Origin: Brachycybe producta
Lineage: Eukaryota; Arthropoda; Diplopoda; Playtdesmida; Andrognathidae
Direction: 5' to 3'
NCBI GenBank assembly: GCA_036925085.1
Contig: JAUPFP010000022.1
Location: forward strand, 2,872,001-2,936,000
Length of the DNA stretch: 64,000 nt
In this document: in pieces, positions 21,671 to 32,888 of the stretch
Position numbering within the stretch: position 1 is the first letter of the stretch
How the letters are laid out: the number at the start of each line of letters is the position of its first letter
Program-made: the position numbers and the translations under genes
The notes under the pieces: generated by a model
The model's database searches: none
What the model saw: only the letters and a program-made list of their open reading frames with translations
Told to the model about the DNA's origin: nothing

Positions 21671-23040
21671 ATACCAGATCCAGAGCAAAACCATTTGGAT
21701 ATCACTACAGTATTATCTGGTGTTATAGCTGAGAGAGAATTTAGTTTTTTTAAAGTAAAGGTGGCGCCATCTATTGACGAAATTATACTATAGTGTGGAT
21801 TGTTCTTTGAGCTTTCGCGCTTAGTTGAGCTACCTCTATGTGTCTATCTTGGTAGATATTTTCTTTTAGGTTAATTTAAAGCATTTTTTGGTTCAAAACT
21901 AACTTGAGCAAATTGACCTTTGGTGATCATTTCTTTTTTTTTAATTGTATTTTATGTTAACAAACAAAAAAAGAGAAATGACCAACCAATTTTTCTATTT
22001 TCTGTGTGTGGGATGTCATAGTTGGTATATTTTTTTTTTTAAAAAAAATTCCAAATTGCACTTTAATTCTTGGGGAGGTGTTCGATTTTTCTTTTGATTA
22101 CAAGTTTACCTTGTGCAGTTATGATATCAATTGAAGATAACCCAACAATAGGAATTTTATTACAATAAAATTAGCAACTGTAAAAAAAAAACTTGTTTCA
22201 GACTCTTCATAAAAAATATTAAGGTCAGACATGAAAGTTTTAAAAACTCCTGAATGGGGGCCTCGGTAATGTTCAAAAAAAGCCTCAGAAAAATAGGTTT
22301 AAATTCAAAAAATCTTGCAAAAATTCACAATGAAGGTTTTCAGAATATGAAATAAATTGCAATATATTTATAATGTTCCTGAAAATGCCTTAAAAGTGGT
22401 TCAACAAAAATAACTCATCAGAATTTTTCAAAACCTCCAAAAAGTTAAGAAGTTTCATAAAATTTCAGAAAAAAGTATTAAAAATGTCGCATTTTTGTTT
22501 AAAAAAAAATAGTAAGACGTGGTTTGTTGGCGGTCACTTGGTATGGCTTTAAAATGCCTCATAAATGATCACTGATCAGTCATCTTGTAAAATCAACAAT
22601 TCTTAAATCTTGAACATAAATTTCAGAAACATTTTTTTTTAGAAAGTCCTTCGTCTCAAAGATTTTGTAAACCAGACGAGCGGGAATGGAATTGTTGGAA
22701 TCGATGCAACAGAGAGAAATGTACGGGAAAACTGTTCGCAAACAAGTGTTCGGTTCGTTGTTCTGTTCTAGTCTCTGAACACTGGCTTTACGGTTATAAA
22801 GTTTATTTTAAACAATTTCATGAATTTCGACACTAGTTATTGTTAATTACAATGTTTCACATGAAATATAAAATTTTTATTTTCGTTTTTTTTTTAAGTC
22901 CTAAGCTTTTTTTTTTCTCTTAATTAATTTTTGTCTTTTGTTGTTATTGTGGTTAACCAAGAGACAGTGAAGATTATATTTATAATACTAAAGTCAGAAC
23001 AAAATCGTACAAAAAATAACATTTAATATAAATATATTTT
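21671..23040. other. No gene in 1.4 kb
   Basis: GGTGGCGCCATCTA at 21760-21773 matches the E-element end motif. The rest is AT-rich. Confidence 0.45.
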
Positions 23041-23059
23041 CTACATGTGTTTGTTTCTA

Positions 23060-23420
23060 TGTGTGAGTGAGAGAGAGAGAGAGAGAAAGGTGATGGGGTT
23101 TTTTTTTCTCAGAGGAGAGAGAGGGATAGGAAGCGAGAGAGAGAGAGAGAGAGAAATTAAGTTTGTCTCCCTTTTTCTTTTTCACCTTTTGATGAAATAC
23201 TTGTTTTAATTAAGTCTTGAGATGAAAGGCATTAGCCAAGATTTGCGTCTTAATTATCTTCAAATATTTTCTGATTAAATGCCGCGTTAATTTAGCGTGC
23301 AAAAACACACATACAGACATTTACATACATACGTACAGAAAAAGAGAGAGAGAGCTAGAGAGAGAGAGAGAGAGAGAGAGAGCTAGAGAGAGAGAGAGAG
23401 TTAGAGCGAGAGAGAGAGAG

Positions 23421-23467
<47 letters not shown>

Positions 23468-23490
23468 TTAGAGCGAGAGAGAGAGAGGAA
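23060..23490. repeat. (GA)n microsatellites in three blocks
   Basis: 23067-23089, 23113-23155 and 23340-23488, the last with interspersed GAGCTAGA and GTTAGAGC units, so a compound array. Confidence 0.9.
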
Positions 23491-23672
23491 AAAACAGGCT
23501 GTTTTTTTAATTATTCCAATTTCTCTTAGTTTTATTTTGAGAGATTACAAAATAAACTATATATGATTTTTAATAAATTAATTCTATGATTTGAAATGCA
23601 AATTATTTTTTCTTTGTATCAAATCACATTAATAGAATAAAAATGTTAGATATATTTTTTTGCATGAAATTG
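23491..23672. other. AT-rich spacer
   Basis: No feature recognised. Confidence 0.4.
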
Positions 23673-23888
23673 CAGTCAAACTCGGTTATAACGACAATTC
23701 GGCTATAACGTCAAAATGAAGCCAATTAAAATGGATTCCTATATAAATAATGTTATTTTTCATCTGTTATAACGTCACACAGTATATCGGGCTATAATGA
23801 CAAAATTTCTAGGAATGGAACATCGATCATCCGATCGCCGGTCTTTGGAATGACGCTATAACCGAAGTCAGCACGATTTTGCTTGACA
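23673..23888. mobile_element. pogo/Tigger-like MITE
   Basis: The left end CAGTCAAACTCGGTTATAAC and the right end CGCTATAACCGAAGTCAGCA...TTTTGCTTGA carry the TCGGTTATAACG signature of pogo-group terminal repeats. TATAACG units recur inside (CGGCTATAACGTC, TGTTATAACGTC). The assignment is from memory of that TIR type. Confidence 0.6.
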
Positions 23889-24238
23889 CACACAGTGTCC
23901 AAGGACAATTTGGACAATTTTGGGCTAAATGGGCAAAATGTTGTGGCAATTTTTCTTAAAAGTAAAAATAAATTTTGGTTTTGTTAAAAACTGACCAAAA
24001 AATAGGGCATTTTTCTTAAACAAAATTGAAATTTAGTTTATTTTTCATAAAAAAAAAATTGATAAAAACATTTTTACTTTCAAAGTTGTAAAATTAATTG
24101 ATTTAATGAATCAGTGATTTATTTAAATATTATAATTTAATTATTGTAACTTATACAGTTTGACAAATTTTATACAATTCTATAGTTTTATAACAAATAT
24201 TAATTTCTATTAATTGCTACTACATTACGTCGTGCGAG

Positions 24239-24402
24239 TGCGCGAATCGAGCAGTAGCTTCGCGGCTTTTCATCGCCCCAATTGCCGCATTAGTTGTATC
24301 TCTCTTAGTCGCCTCACCGCAACATGGTGAAGATACGTCGAGAGTGATGCACGAATCGAGCAATAGCCTCGCGGCTTTTGATCGATTCAAGTGCCGCATT
24401 CC
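24239..24402. repeat. GC-rich imperfect direct repeat, about 53 bp, spaced 111 bp
   Basis: 24239-24291 and 24350-24402 share CGAATCGAGCA-TAGC-TCGCGGCTTTT and TGCCGCATT. This is a GC island in AT-rich DNA. A 65-codon minus-strand frame spans both copies; no family recognised. Confidence 0.6.
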
Positions 24403-24424
24403 GAAGTTCTTGGTCACAAAAAAT

Positions 24425-24767
24425 GTAATAATTTGAGGTAATTTGTGGCCACTGAAATAGAAACATGAATTAGAAATTTCTTCTTAAATATCGTGAAGTT
24501 GTTGTGGCCACATTTAGGACTACTTTTGACCCAATTTCAATTGAGAGAGAGAGGCTCCCTTTAGAAAAGTAGTAATACTTTTTTTTAGAATTGGTCGGAA
24601 TTCAAGTGAAATAAAAATTCAAATTGAGGTTTAAAAAGGTTAGAATTGAGAGTTTGAATTGGACCATTTAACCTCCCCTAAAACACATTAGAGTAAAAAA
24701 AAGACATAACACTTTTTTCGACTTTTTTTCCGAATCTGAACTCGAAATTTGGAAATTCTTATGTTTA
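24425..24767. other. No gene seen
   Basis: AT-rich DNA up to the TTA target site of the next element. Confidence 0.4.
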
Positions 24768-25463
24768 GGCCTTGTTTCCACTGTGGCGAAAATGTCAACT
24801 GGGTGAAAATTTCAACTGTTAAAGAATAACACTGTTTCCTATGGAGAAGTTAGCTTAATGAATGCGCATTTATATTAGTTGGCTAATATAACATCACCGA
24901 TAAGAGAAAAACCAACCATTCAATAGAACGCCCTTAATTCCGAAAAAAGTACAAATATTCGCCAAAAAAGAAGCTTAAAAAAGTTGAAATTGATTCAACT
25001 TTAGTTGAAACCTTTTTTTTTTTTTGGTGAATATTTGTACTTTTTGTGTTTTTTGAGTCGCCATCTTTCTTTTCGCTTCGTTTTTGGTGAATGTTTTTTC
25101 ATCAATTTTTCTTCAATTTCTCATCATTTCAGTTAAATTAATGTAATTTTAATTAGTTGTAGGATATATTTAACTATAGTTTTACAGTAAAATAACGCCG
25201 TTTCGACGTAAATATTGACGAGAAATGGCAATTTATGGTTTAGTTAAAGTGGTAGAGCCAATGTGGTTTTCTCACTTCAACTGACCTAACATAATGAAGC
25301 AAACCATAATAGTGAATAAGTGAGGGGCCACGTTTGCTCTGTTATTAGTCGTCATATCGAATTTCTTTACTCCTACTAACATTAATGCATTAACACATTT
25401 TCTCTATAGGAAACACTGAAATTTTCACCGAGTTCAAATTTTCGCCACAGTGGAAACAAGGCC
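24768..25463. mobile_element. Harbinger-like element (family I), complete, 696 bp
   Basis: GGCCTTGTTTCCACTGTGGC...CCACAGTGGAAACAAGGCC, flanked by TTA on both sides (24765-24767, 25464-25466). A 3-bp TTA duplication and GGCC ends fit PIF/Harbinger. Sub-terminal AATTTCAACTG and TTTCCTAT..GAGAA also pair. No transposase frame. Confidence 0.8.
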
Positions 25464-25639
25464 TTAGGAGCGAGGAAGGTTGAATTTTCTTTTCTTAAAA
25501 GGGTCCATCTCTTTTTTAAAATGGAAAATAAATTTGGTAGAAGAACAAAAAGGGGAGAAAGAACAAGTTTCTATGTTAATATAACGACTTCTCCTAATGT
25601 TGATTATTCCATTTTATTTTCTACAATTGGTTCTTGTCA

Positions 25640-25742
25640 TCTTTTCTCTCTCTCTCTCTCTCTTTCTCTCTTTTGGTCTCTTTCTCTCTCTTTTGGTCTC
25701 TTTCTCTTTCTCTCTCTCTCTCTCTTTCTCTGTCTTTCTCTT

Positions 25743-25773
<31 letters not shown>

Positions 25774-25797
25774 TTCTCTGTCTCTCTCTCTCTCCTT
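25640..25797. repeat. Compound (CT)n microsatellite
   Basis: CT interrupted by TTTTGGTCTC and TGTCTTTC. Read on either strand it yields long Ser/Leu or Arg/Glu frames. Confidence 0.95.
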
Positions 25798-25844
25798 ACA
25801 TCATGAGAAAAAGAATAAGGCTCAAATTCAAGAAGGAGAACATA

Positions 25845-26660
25845 ATAACAATTGAACCCTCTGAACAGGTTGAATGGTTGATGGTTGATGGTATCCAAGA
25901 CTGTGAAATATTAGCTCTAGATTTGAAGGCAATTGAGGGATGGTGTAATACATGGCAACTTCAGTTGAATGAGGGGAAGTGTAGTGTTATGAACTTATGA
26001 GGCTAACTCGGAGTAGAAATCCAATTATGTTCAATTATAGTATGAATGACACTATTCTTCGGAGTGTCGTGTTATAAGTACTTGGGGGTTACATTGACAG
26101 ATGACCTTTCTTGGAAAAAAACACATTGAACGTGTTACTGGGAAAGCTCTACAAATGCTTTGTTTTAGTCAAACGACATTGGGCACCTGCTCAGCACAAG
26201 TTAAAACTATTGCCTATCAAGCATTGGTTCGGCCTCATCTTGAGTATTGCTGCAGTGTATGGAATCCTCATTCGGTCACACACACTCATTCAGTTGAAAT
26301 TGTTCAGCGTAAGGCAGCTAGGTTTGTTTGTGGCAGGCACAAATTTACAGATAGTGTCACTGAGATGCTGTCAGTGCTACAATGGCATAGTTTGGCACAT
26401 CGCAGGGCTGAGTTAAGTTTGAAATTGTTTGGAAAAATTACACGTGGTGATTATCCTAAACCCGCAGTCCAGTGATATTCATAAAGCACTATATATGGGC
26501 AGGGCTGATACCACTCTAAGAAAATTAGGGAGATTTTTGCTAGGACAGATTCATATTATTGGTCTTTTTTCCCCTACAGTTATAAGACAATGGAACTCTC
26601 TTCCTGAGAAAGAAGTGGTGAATGGGGATAATTTTGTTTTGTGGGATTGACATTTGTATA
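25845..26660 (+). mobile_element. Decayed non-LTR retrotransposon, end of reverse transcriptase (LINE-1 here)
   Basis: Pieces of one reading appear in three frames: DLKAIEGWCNTWQLQLNEGK, then LTRSRNPIMFNYSMNDTIL, then YKYLGVTLTDDLSW (26073-26114), then a clean stretch 26101-26475 with LVRPHLEYCCSVWNPHS and KAARFVCGRH, then FSPTVIRQWNSLPE (26555-26600). These are the thumb and tail motifs of CR1/jockey-group RTs. There are at least three frameshifts, one at an A-run near 26115, plus stops. The 5' part, including the YADD active site, is missing. Dead copy. Confidence 0.85.
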
Positions 26661-27452
26661 TTCATTTTGTTTTATATATGTGCTTGACAATGCTTAATGC
26701 TGCATGTGGACTTTTATGTCCCTCTGTCATAGGCCTATTTGGCTGCTTGCAGAGTACTAGTTGTGGTTGTAATTGTAACAGGGTTCCAATATAAAACAAA
26801 TCCCCATGTTTTTATGAGTATTTTATAAATATGATTTTTCTATTTTGGAGAACCCTGCTGAAGAGAGTTCAAGTTGAAGTTTTATAGTGTCATGTTTACT
26901 GTTCTACTTGTATTTGAGCCTAACTAGGGAAGAATTAGTATGAAGGAAGGGAAAGAAGAGTCTTTTTATTTGATTTCGAAGTGTGTTTGTGAGAGTAAAA
27001 ATCACAAAAGTGAACATTGAAAAAAAGAGAGAGAGTACAACATCCATAAATGTCTCTTTCTTATAACATTGACTATAATATAAGAATTGTAATCTTTTCT
27101 TCTTCTTCTCTAGTTTGTCGGATTAGCGCCACCTGGGGACTTGTAATTCGTTTGTACTATGGGGAATTAATTAAGTGATCGTAAATGTGGCAAGTGTGGA
27201 ACTCCACCCCCCACAAACTGCCAAATACGGCACACACACACTTTTTGTTCTCTCTTATCTTTCTTTCTCTCTTAGTTTTCTTTCTTTCTGGTGAAAAATA
27301 TATTTGATTATGTCTCTCTCTCTCTCTCTCCCTCCCTCTGTCTCTCATTGTTGATTGTTTTAAAGGAGAGATAGTTAGAGCTAGTTAAAGGTGTTGTTAG
27401 GCTGGAGTCACACACACACTATGCGTTTCTACCGCATCGCACGATTTTTAAA
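26661..27452. other. LINE 3' region then microsatellites, no gene
   Basis: 26661-26760 may be LINE 3' UTR. CT/TTTC tracts at 27090-27115 and 27250-27345. GCGCCACCTGGGGAC at 27127-27141 resembles a CTCF-type core, unproven. Confidence 0.4.
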
Positions 27453-27659
27453 ACGGGCATTTCTGCCCAGCACTAAGATTTCGTTTGCCTCGCTCCTTTT
27501 ATGAGCGTCATCAATTTCTAATTGGTTTCTTACTTGGTCTGACCATCACATGCCCCGCCCTTTTATGAGGGACGGCAATTTCTAATTGGTTTATATTTAG
27601 TCTGACGCTCAGAAAAGGGCGGGGCAAACGAAATCTTAGTGCTGTGCAAAACTGCCTGT
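27453..27659. mobile_element. D element, copy 3
   Basis: ACGGGCATTTCTGCCCAGCA at the left, GTGCTGTGCAAAACTGCCTGT at the right, with GCTCCTTTTATGAGCGTCAT inside. Flanks ATTTTTAAA and ATTTTAAAT are similar. Confidence 0.7.
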
Positions 27660-28430
27660 ATTTTAAATGAGAGTATAGTCACATAATATTATGTGCGGTT
27701 AACGGACGGAACAGACAGGAGCAACAACAGCACCAGTAGTGGATCTGGTACAGATGGCTACTGTCCACCAACCAGACTGCCATGAACTCTTCAGTGATCT
27801 ACAATTTCCACTTAGTCTGACACTTACCCTCAGGCACCCCAGTGTGTGTATTGTATTGTTTTCCCATTGTGTCTGTAACAAAGGGTGTTGTATGCCCTCG
27901 GGCATGAGTGGCCTAAGGCCTATTGGCGGGTGGACCGTGGTAGTAATTTGCAACATACTGTGTATGTGTGGTAGGGTGGGACAACTGGACAGCTATAAAT
28001 TAAGCAAAAACACTAAGTAGTTGAGTGCGCATTGTCAGCGAGTGGTCAGACTGTGCGGTTGTACCTGGAGTTGTTTACTCGAGGTTAAGCAGCTGTCATA
28101 GTTTTGTGCCGCTACCCGTTTAACGGGGAATAAGTGTACTGTTGTGGTCATCGGGTAAAACCGCATTCCGCAGCAGTCGAAACGCAAGAGTGTACTCTCC
28201 ATCCAGCCTTAAAGTGCAATCCCCATCTAGAATACTTGCTGCAGGGTGTGTGAAGTCCACATACACACAGCTAATTCAGTTCATTCTGTTGAAATGGTCC
28301 AATGCAAAGTGGCCGACGTTTGTTTTCTTAAAATATGATTACTCTAAAAGCGGAACTAAAATTCTGTCAGAACTCAGATGTCTCACCCGAGTTCTTAGGG
28401 CTAACTTCGGCCTTTAACATTCTTAAAAAA
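27660..28430. other. Unassigned GC-richer segment of about 0.75 kb
   Basis: Composition is closer to 50% GC with normal codon-like texture but several short frames instead of one. Frames of 93 (27739-28020 +), 85 (27699-27956 -) and 91 codons (28142-28417 +) have no motif I recognise. The piece ACCCGTTTAACGGGGAATAA at 28109 forms a small hairpin. Could be a retroelement fragment or an unrecognised exon. Confidence 0.35.
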
Positions 28431-29524
28431 AAGTGTACTTTGAGGTCTTGTCCAAAGTCGACCGCTAGCTATTACGCTGCGCAAACTTGTATTTTTTTTT
28501 AAAACACAAAATAAAATAGAAATGTTTCTTCTGGATTTACATAAAATGACATAAAATTGATTTTTTTCTCTTAAATTATGATTTTTTTTGGCTAACTCTG
28601 AGCGGAATGTGAGAGATAAAAAGAAAGATAAGGACACACACACAGGAAGGAAATGTCATTGATTGCACTTCAAAGTTAACTATCATCTCCATCTGTGTTT
28701 GTGTTTTTAGTCGGAGTTTTTGAAGTTTTATATATAAAAAAAAGACAACTAGTTCTCTCTTTCTCCCCTTAAAGTAGGCAATCACTGCTTGCTTGCATTT
28801 GAGTTAAGGCACTCAAATTTTGAGGGCATTCAGTTGAGAACCTTCTCTTTTTTTCTCTTCTCCCTTCCTTTAAATTGCATTCCCATAATTCATTCCTCCA
28901 TATATTTTTGTAGCCCTGCTGTTATTCAAATAACCATCATCTTTTTAGGGAGATGGGGTTTTTGAGATAAGAGTGGGTTTCTGAAAGAGAGGGGAGAGGG
29001 GGAGGTTATTGGAGGGTTAGAAATGAAAACAGTTGTGAATTTGGTTATGGGGCTCTTTTTTTCTTCTTCTTCTTTAGTTGGTATTCTTGAATTTTGATGT
29101 GTTTTAGATTTAATTTTTTGTGTCGTATGCATATTTTAGTACATTTTGAATGGAGCATCACCTCCTCCTCCTCCGCCTCCTGCTCCGTTTTCATGTCGTT
29201 CACATGTTGTTGTAATTTAAATTGAATTTTATTGGATGATATTTGAGTTACAAGAGTGGAAAAGCAATCCACCTCCTCCACCTCCTCCTCCCAAAGTAAC
29301 TCAAAAGTGGATTTCAAGTTACTTTACTCACCAACACCACACACATTTCACACACTCAATCTCTCTTCTCTCTCTCCCCTCCCCCCCTCACTATTGGTTT
29401 TTTTTTTTTTGCATTTCATTCTATAACAATTTTTTTTTTCTTGTTTGGTATGTGTGTTTGTTACTGCGTTTTCTAGTTTTTTATGTGTGCTTATTGCGGT
29501 TTTCGTATTGTGTGTGTTTTCTAG
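28431..29524. other. No gene; pyrimidine and (CTC)n runs
   Basis: (CTC)n at 29160-29182 and 29269-29292 and T-runs. The overlapping 90- and 103-residue frames follow these runs. Confidence 0.5.
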
Positions 29525-29760
29525 TTTTTATGTGTCTGTTTTTCTAGTTTTTTCCCTTAAGTGATTAACTTTTCTAGTTTCTAAAACACTTTCCTAGATT
29601 CTCTTCATTTTGCTCTTATAAAGACTAGAATAATGAAGAGTTTGAGTGGCCGCGTTTACACTTTAAAACAACCTTAAGGTTGTTTTAAGTTTGTTTTAAA
29701 GTGTAAACGCGGCCACTCGAACTCTTCATTATTCTAGTCTTTATTATATGGCACACCTTT
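29525..29760. mobile_element. R1 right half merging into a 54-bp-arm palindrome
   Basis: CTTAAGTGATTAACTTTTC, CTAGTTTCTAAAACACTTTC and CTCTTCATTTTGCTCTT, then arms 29618-29671 and 29691-29744 pair at 53 of 54 bases. The arms include AGACTAGAATAATGAAGAG and GGCCGCGTTTACACTTTAAA. The centre CCTTAAGG is itself palindromic. Confidence 0.8.
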
Positions 29761-29991
29761 CAAATGAAAAATCAGTCATTTTCTACAAGTTTGCAAAAAA
29801 ACATCAATTTATTTGTAAATCGATACATTTAATAAGCTGTGCAAAAATGCCTAATAAGTTAATTAGCCAATCTACTAATTAGTTTTTAAAATACTAAGAA
29901 ATTGACTGACAAAATTTGGTGATTTTACATATTGAATTTTAAAAATGAGCAGAATGACTGATATTTTCACTTTGACTGTAAATATACATGT
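29761..29991. other. AT-rich, no gene
   Basis: No feature seen. Confidence 0.4.
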
Positions 29992-30232
29992 ATACTTGCG
30001 GGGGGGGGGGCGCCTTTAAATGAAGCTTGTGACGTCAGAGGAATGAACAGAAAAATTTAAGATTGTATCAATTTTGACTGACAAAAAAGAGAATAATAAC
30101 AATTGTTTTCAATTATTTAAACAAAAGATTATGACTTTTTTTTATTTAATCAGACAAAAATGACAAAATCCTAAATTTTATGTAACTCCACCTGACGTCA
30201 CAAGTTTATTCTAAGGGCGCCGCAAGTATATT
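29992..30232. mobile_element. TIR element with TA-type ends and G-run in the left repeat
   Basis: The left ATACTTGCGG(G)nCGCC and CTTGTGACGTCAG pair with the right CTGACGTCACAAGTTTATTC and GGGCGCCGCAAGTAT. Flanked by TA, so Tc1/mariner-like is possible. The left repeat holds 11 G where the right has two. Confidence 0.65.
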
Positions 30233-30644
30233 TTAAATGTGTTTATGGAAGTGTGTGTTATTATAGTTTAGCCACCTAATGGAATGTTGTTCTTAAATTT
30301 CATTTTTTTCAATCATTTTTCAATATGGAATATATGAAAAGGGGGGTGGGGTGGGTGTGTTTCTAGTAAATAATATATTAATGCGTCATCATCCAATATG
30401 CATAGTGAGTTATTTTTTACAATATCATTTTTCCTTTGTTCTTCTTTACAATAAACACAACGGAGACACCAAAATCATCGATTTTTTCTTTCAATTTTTT
30501 GATAACTTATAAGTTATAACCTTCCTCCCACCATTTTTTCCTTTTTTTTTTTTAAGTCTTTTGAATTTTCTAATAAACGTGGTTTTATTATGAATTTAAA
30601 ATTGGAGAAAAACATTTTATATTATTAAATATGCAAAGTGATAT
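30233..30644. other. No gene seen
   Basis: AT-rich; GGGGTGGGGTGGGTG at 30341-30357. Confidence 0.4.
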
Positions 30645-30745
30645 AAATGTTGTGATTGTTGTGTAATTTAAGTGTGATTGATATGTGATTGTTGTATGAT
30701 CGATGTTTGTTTTGTGATTGTTGTGTAATTGATATGTGATGGACG
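30645..30745 (+). repeat. Short degenerate array of GTGATTGTTGTGTAATTGAT
   Basis: Four to five loose units of about 22 bp. Confidence 0.55.
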
Positions 30746-30747
30746 TG

Positions 30748-31035
30748 CCATTGAAATATTTCATGTGAAATATTTTTAAAAAATGTGAAATATTTTTTAA
30801 AAAATGTAAAATATTTTTTTAAAAAATGTTGAAATATTTTTTTAAAAAATGTGAAATAGTTTTTTAAAAAATGTGAAATATTTTTTTAAAAAATGTGAAA
30901 TATTTTTAAAAAAATGTGAAATATTTTTAAAAAAATGTGAAATATTTTTAAAAAAATGTGAAGTATTTTTAAAAAAAGTTGAAATATTTGTAAAAAAATG
31001 TGAAATATTTAAAAAAAAAATGTGAAATTTTTAAA
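30748..31035. repeat. Tandem array of a self-complementary 21-bp unit
   Basis: About 13 units of GTGAAATATTTTTTAAAAAA plus T. Each holds ATTTTTTTAAAAAAAT-like palindromic sequence, so either strand can fold at every unit. Confidence 0.9.
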
Positions 31036-31110
31036 AACTAGAATTGTAACTCAATCACTTAAGATGTATTTTCATGTTATCTTTTAAAATAAGCTTTTTG
31101 TAAAACAAAA
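31036..31110 (+). mobile_element. R1 left-half fragment
   Basis: AAAACTAGAATTGTAACTCA, ATCACTTAAGATGTATTTTC and AAATAAGCTTTTTGTA. Confidence 0.5.
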
Positions 31111-31140
31111 TAAATATCGATTTAGTCAATACCTAGTCTA

Positions 31141-31441
31141 ATACCTAGTACACACCCACCTAATAATTTAAATGCATTTAAATATAAAACGTGTTCTACA
31201 GAGCCCTGTGAAGGACACACAAACAATATGTCGAATTCAATTTATTCAGTTAATAATCTGAAAAATATTGAGTTAATACTTAAAATATAAACTATATAAA
31301 CTATTGACATTAAAATATTGATTTAGTATTTCAATTTTAAAATATTAATAATTAAAGTCAATTTTTATTTGGTGTTCATGTCCTTAACTGGATTCCGTAT
31401 AATTCACCAAAGCACATTTAATTTGAATTTATACAAGGTAT
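31141..31441 (-). mobile_element. F element, copy 2
   Basis: Inverse of copy 1: ATACCTAGTACACACCC, then ACAGAGCCCTGTGAAGGACA, ending in GATTCCGTATAATTCAC and ATACAAGGTAT. Full length. Confidence 0.75.
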
Positions 31442-32003
31442 AAGACACTTTCAGTCTTCCAAATTAGTTTCAGAATCAGCTTTTTTTCATTTTTAGAAGA
31501 AAAAAGTTAAAAATGTCTCACTTTGAGCTTTCATTTTTTGTGTTTTTTTGGGGAGGTTTTTTATTTTCAATTTTTGCATCAAGACTAATTACATTTCTAT
31601 GTGTGTGTGTTATTTTTCTGTTTATTTTTTTCTATCAAATTTGACTTTTCTTCAAGTATTTTTTTTTTCTTCTTCTTTTTCTGTTTGTTGTTTGTTTTTT
31701 GGTTTGTTATAAGTGAAAAATGTGTCTCAAGGCGAATTTATCCCATTAAAGATTAACATAGAGAAATTTTCCCTCATTTGCATCCCGTGGATTTAAATTT
31801 ATTCAAACTAAAAATGTCGCTATTTTTAGGGGGTGTTTGTTGCTCTTCTACTTCTACCAATTGAGGCACATAGAAACCTAGGGATTTATTACACATTTTG
31901 ATAAAGAAAAAAAAAAGGGGACTAGAATTGTGCAAATTGTGTTTTTTTTTTTCATCCTTCTCTTTAAACCCCTTTCTATTTTATAATGTCTTAAGAATAT
32001 AAT
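31442..32003. other. No gene; T-rich DNA
   Basis: No repeat partner or coding signal. Confidence 0.45.
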
Positions 32004-32048
32004 GTACTGTGTGACCCACAAAAATGTATACACACTTTGGTGGTTAAT

Positions 32049-32476
32049 AACTAGAGGTGGGATGAATCTTAAATTTTCTCGAATCCGAATCCTAAAAGGT
32101 TCTCGAATCCTTCATATAATAATCCTATATTATTCATTAAGAAAGATACAAATAAATGAAATAATATTAAATATTAAATTATTAATAATAAAAAATAAGT
32201 GTGACACTCAGGGGTCGCTACAAGGTGATCTATTGGTGATCCGGGTCCGACCGCCGAAATTGCAACAATCGCGGAGTTTTTGTTGTTAGTGAACGCTTCT
32301 ATTGGACGTCAATGGAATTAAAACTAATTTTACCAAAGTTTTTAAAAGTTTTTTTTTAAGGTTAGGATTCGAAAGATTCGAAAAGACGAAAAAACCGCAA
32401 AGATCCGAGTTTTCGAATCTCGAATATTTCTCAAGATTTGCGGGATTCGAGAATTCGAATGTCCCATCCCTAGTAA
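32049..32476. mobile_element. hAT-like non-autonomous element
   Basis: TAGAGGTGGGATGAATCTTA...CCCATCCCTA, with repeated TTCTCGAATCC / GGATTCGAGAA inside both ends. TAGRGRTGGG is a hAT-type end. Target duplication not clear. A partial relative sits at 42156. Confidence 0.6.
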
Positions 32477-32525
32477 ATAAAAGTTGGGTTGATTTTCTTA
32501 AATTTAAGAGGGTTCCATAGATAAA

Positions 32526-32886
32526 TACTTGTGTAAATGCAATGTAGATGGCGCCTGCAACCCCCCCCCCCCCCCCATAGGTGGCAAACTCTACTCGTCG
32601 CCAATTAGTTGAAGTCGAATGCAGATTTTAGCTCTAAAAAGCGTCCAAAACGACCTTAATTATCAGCACGTGGACAAACTTACTCTCAGAACATAATATA
32701 AGTGAAGAGAGAGCACGTGTAGATCGAGTAGTGATGACGCAATTAAAAGTTTGCCACGTGAAAAAAAAGGAAGAAGGTGAGTCAAGAGTTGAAGAGTGTC
32801 CTCAGTACATTTCTATGGAAGGAGGGCTAGTGGCGCCATCTAACGCTACACGCATCAAAATAAATGATCTACTTGCATTATTTTAA
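32526..32886 (+). mobile_element. E element, copy 2
   Basis: TAGATGGCGCC at 32545-32555 and TAGTGGCGCCATCTA at 32828-32842 near opposite ends; interior CGTCGCCAATTAG, GCGTCCAAAACGACC, GCACGTGTAGA. A C-run (32561-32575) has expanded next to the first motif. Confidence 0.75.
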
Positions 32887-32888
32887 TA

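Noticed and set aside
23041-23490. Promoter-type GAGA-factor cluster
   Set aside because: GA runs of this length are common throughout the window; no gene or promoter nearby.
27739-28417. Frames of 85-93 residues as genes
   Set aside because: Overlap on both strands without motifs; kept only as an unassigned segment.
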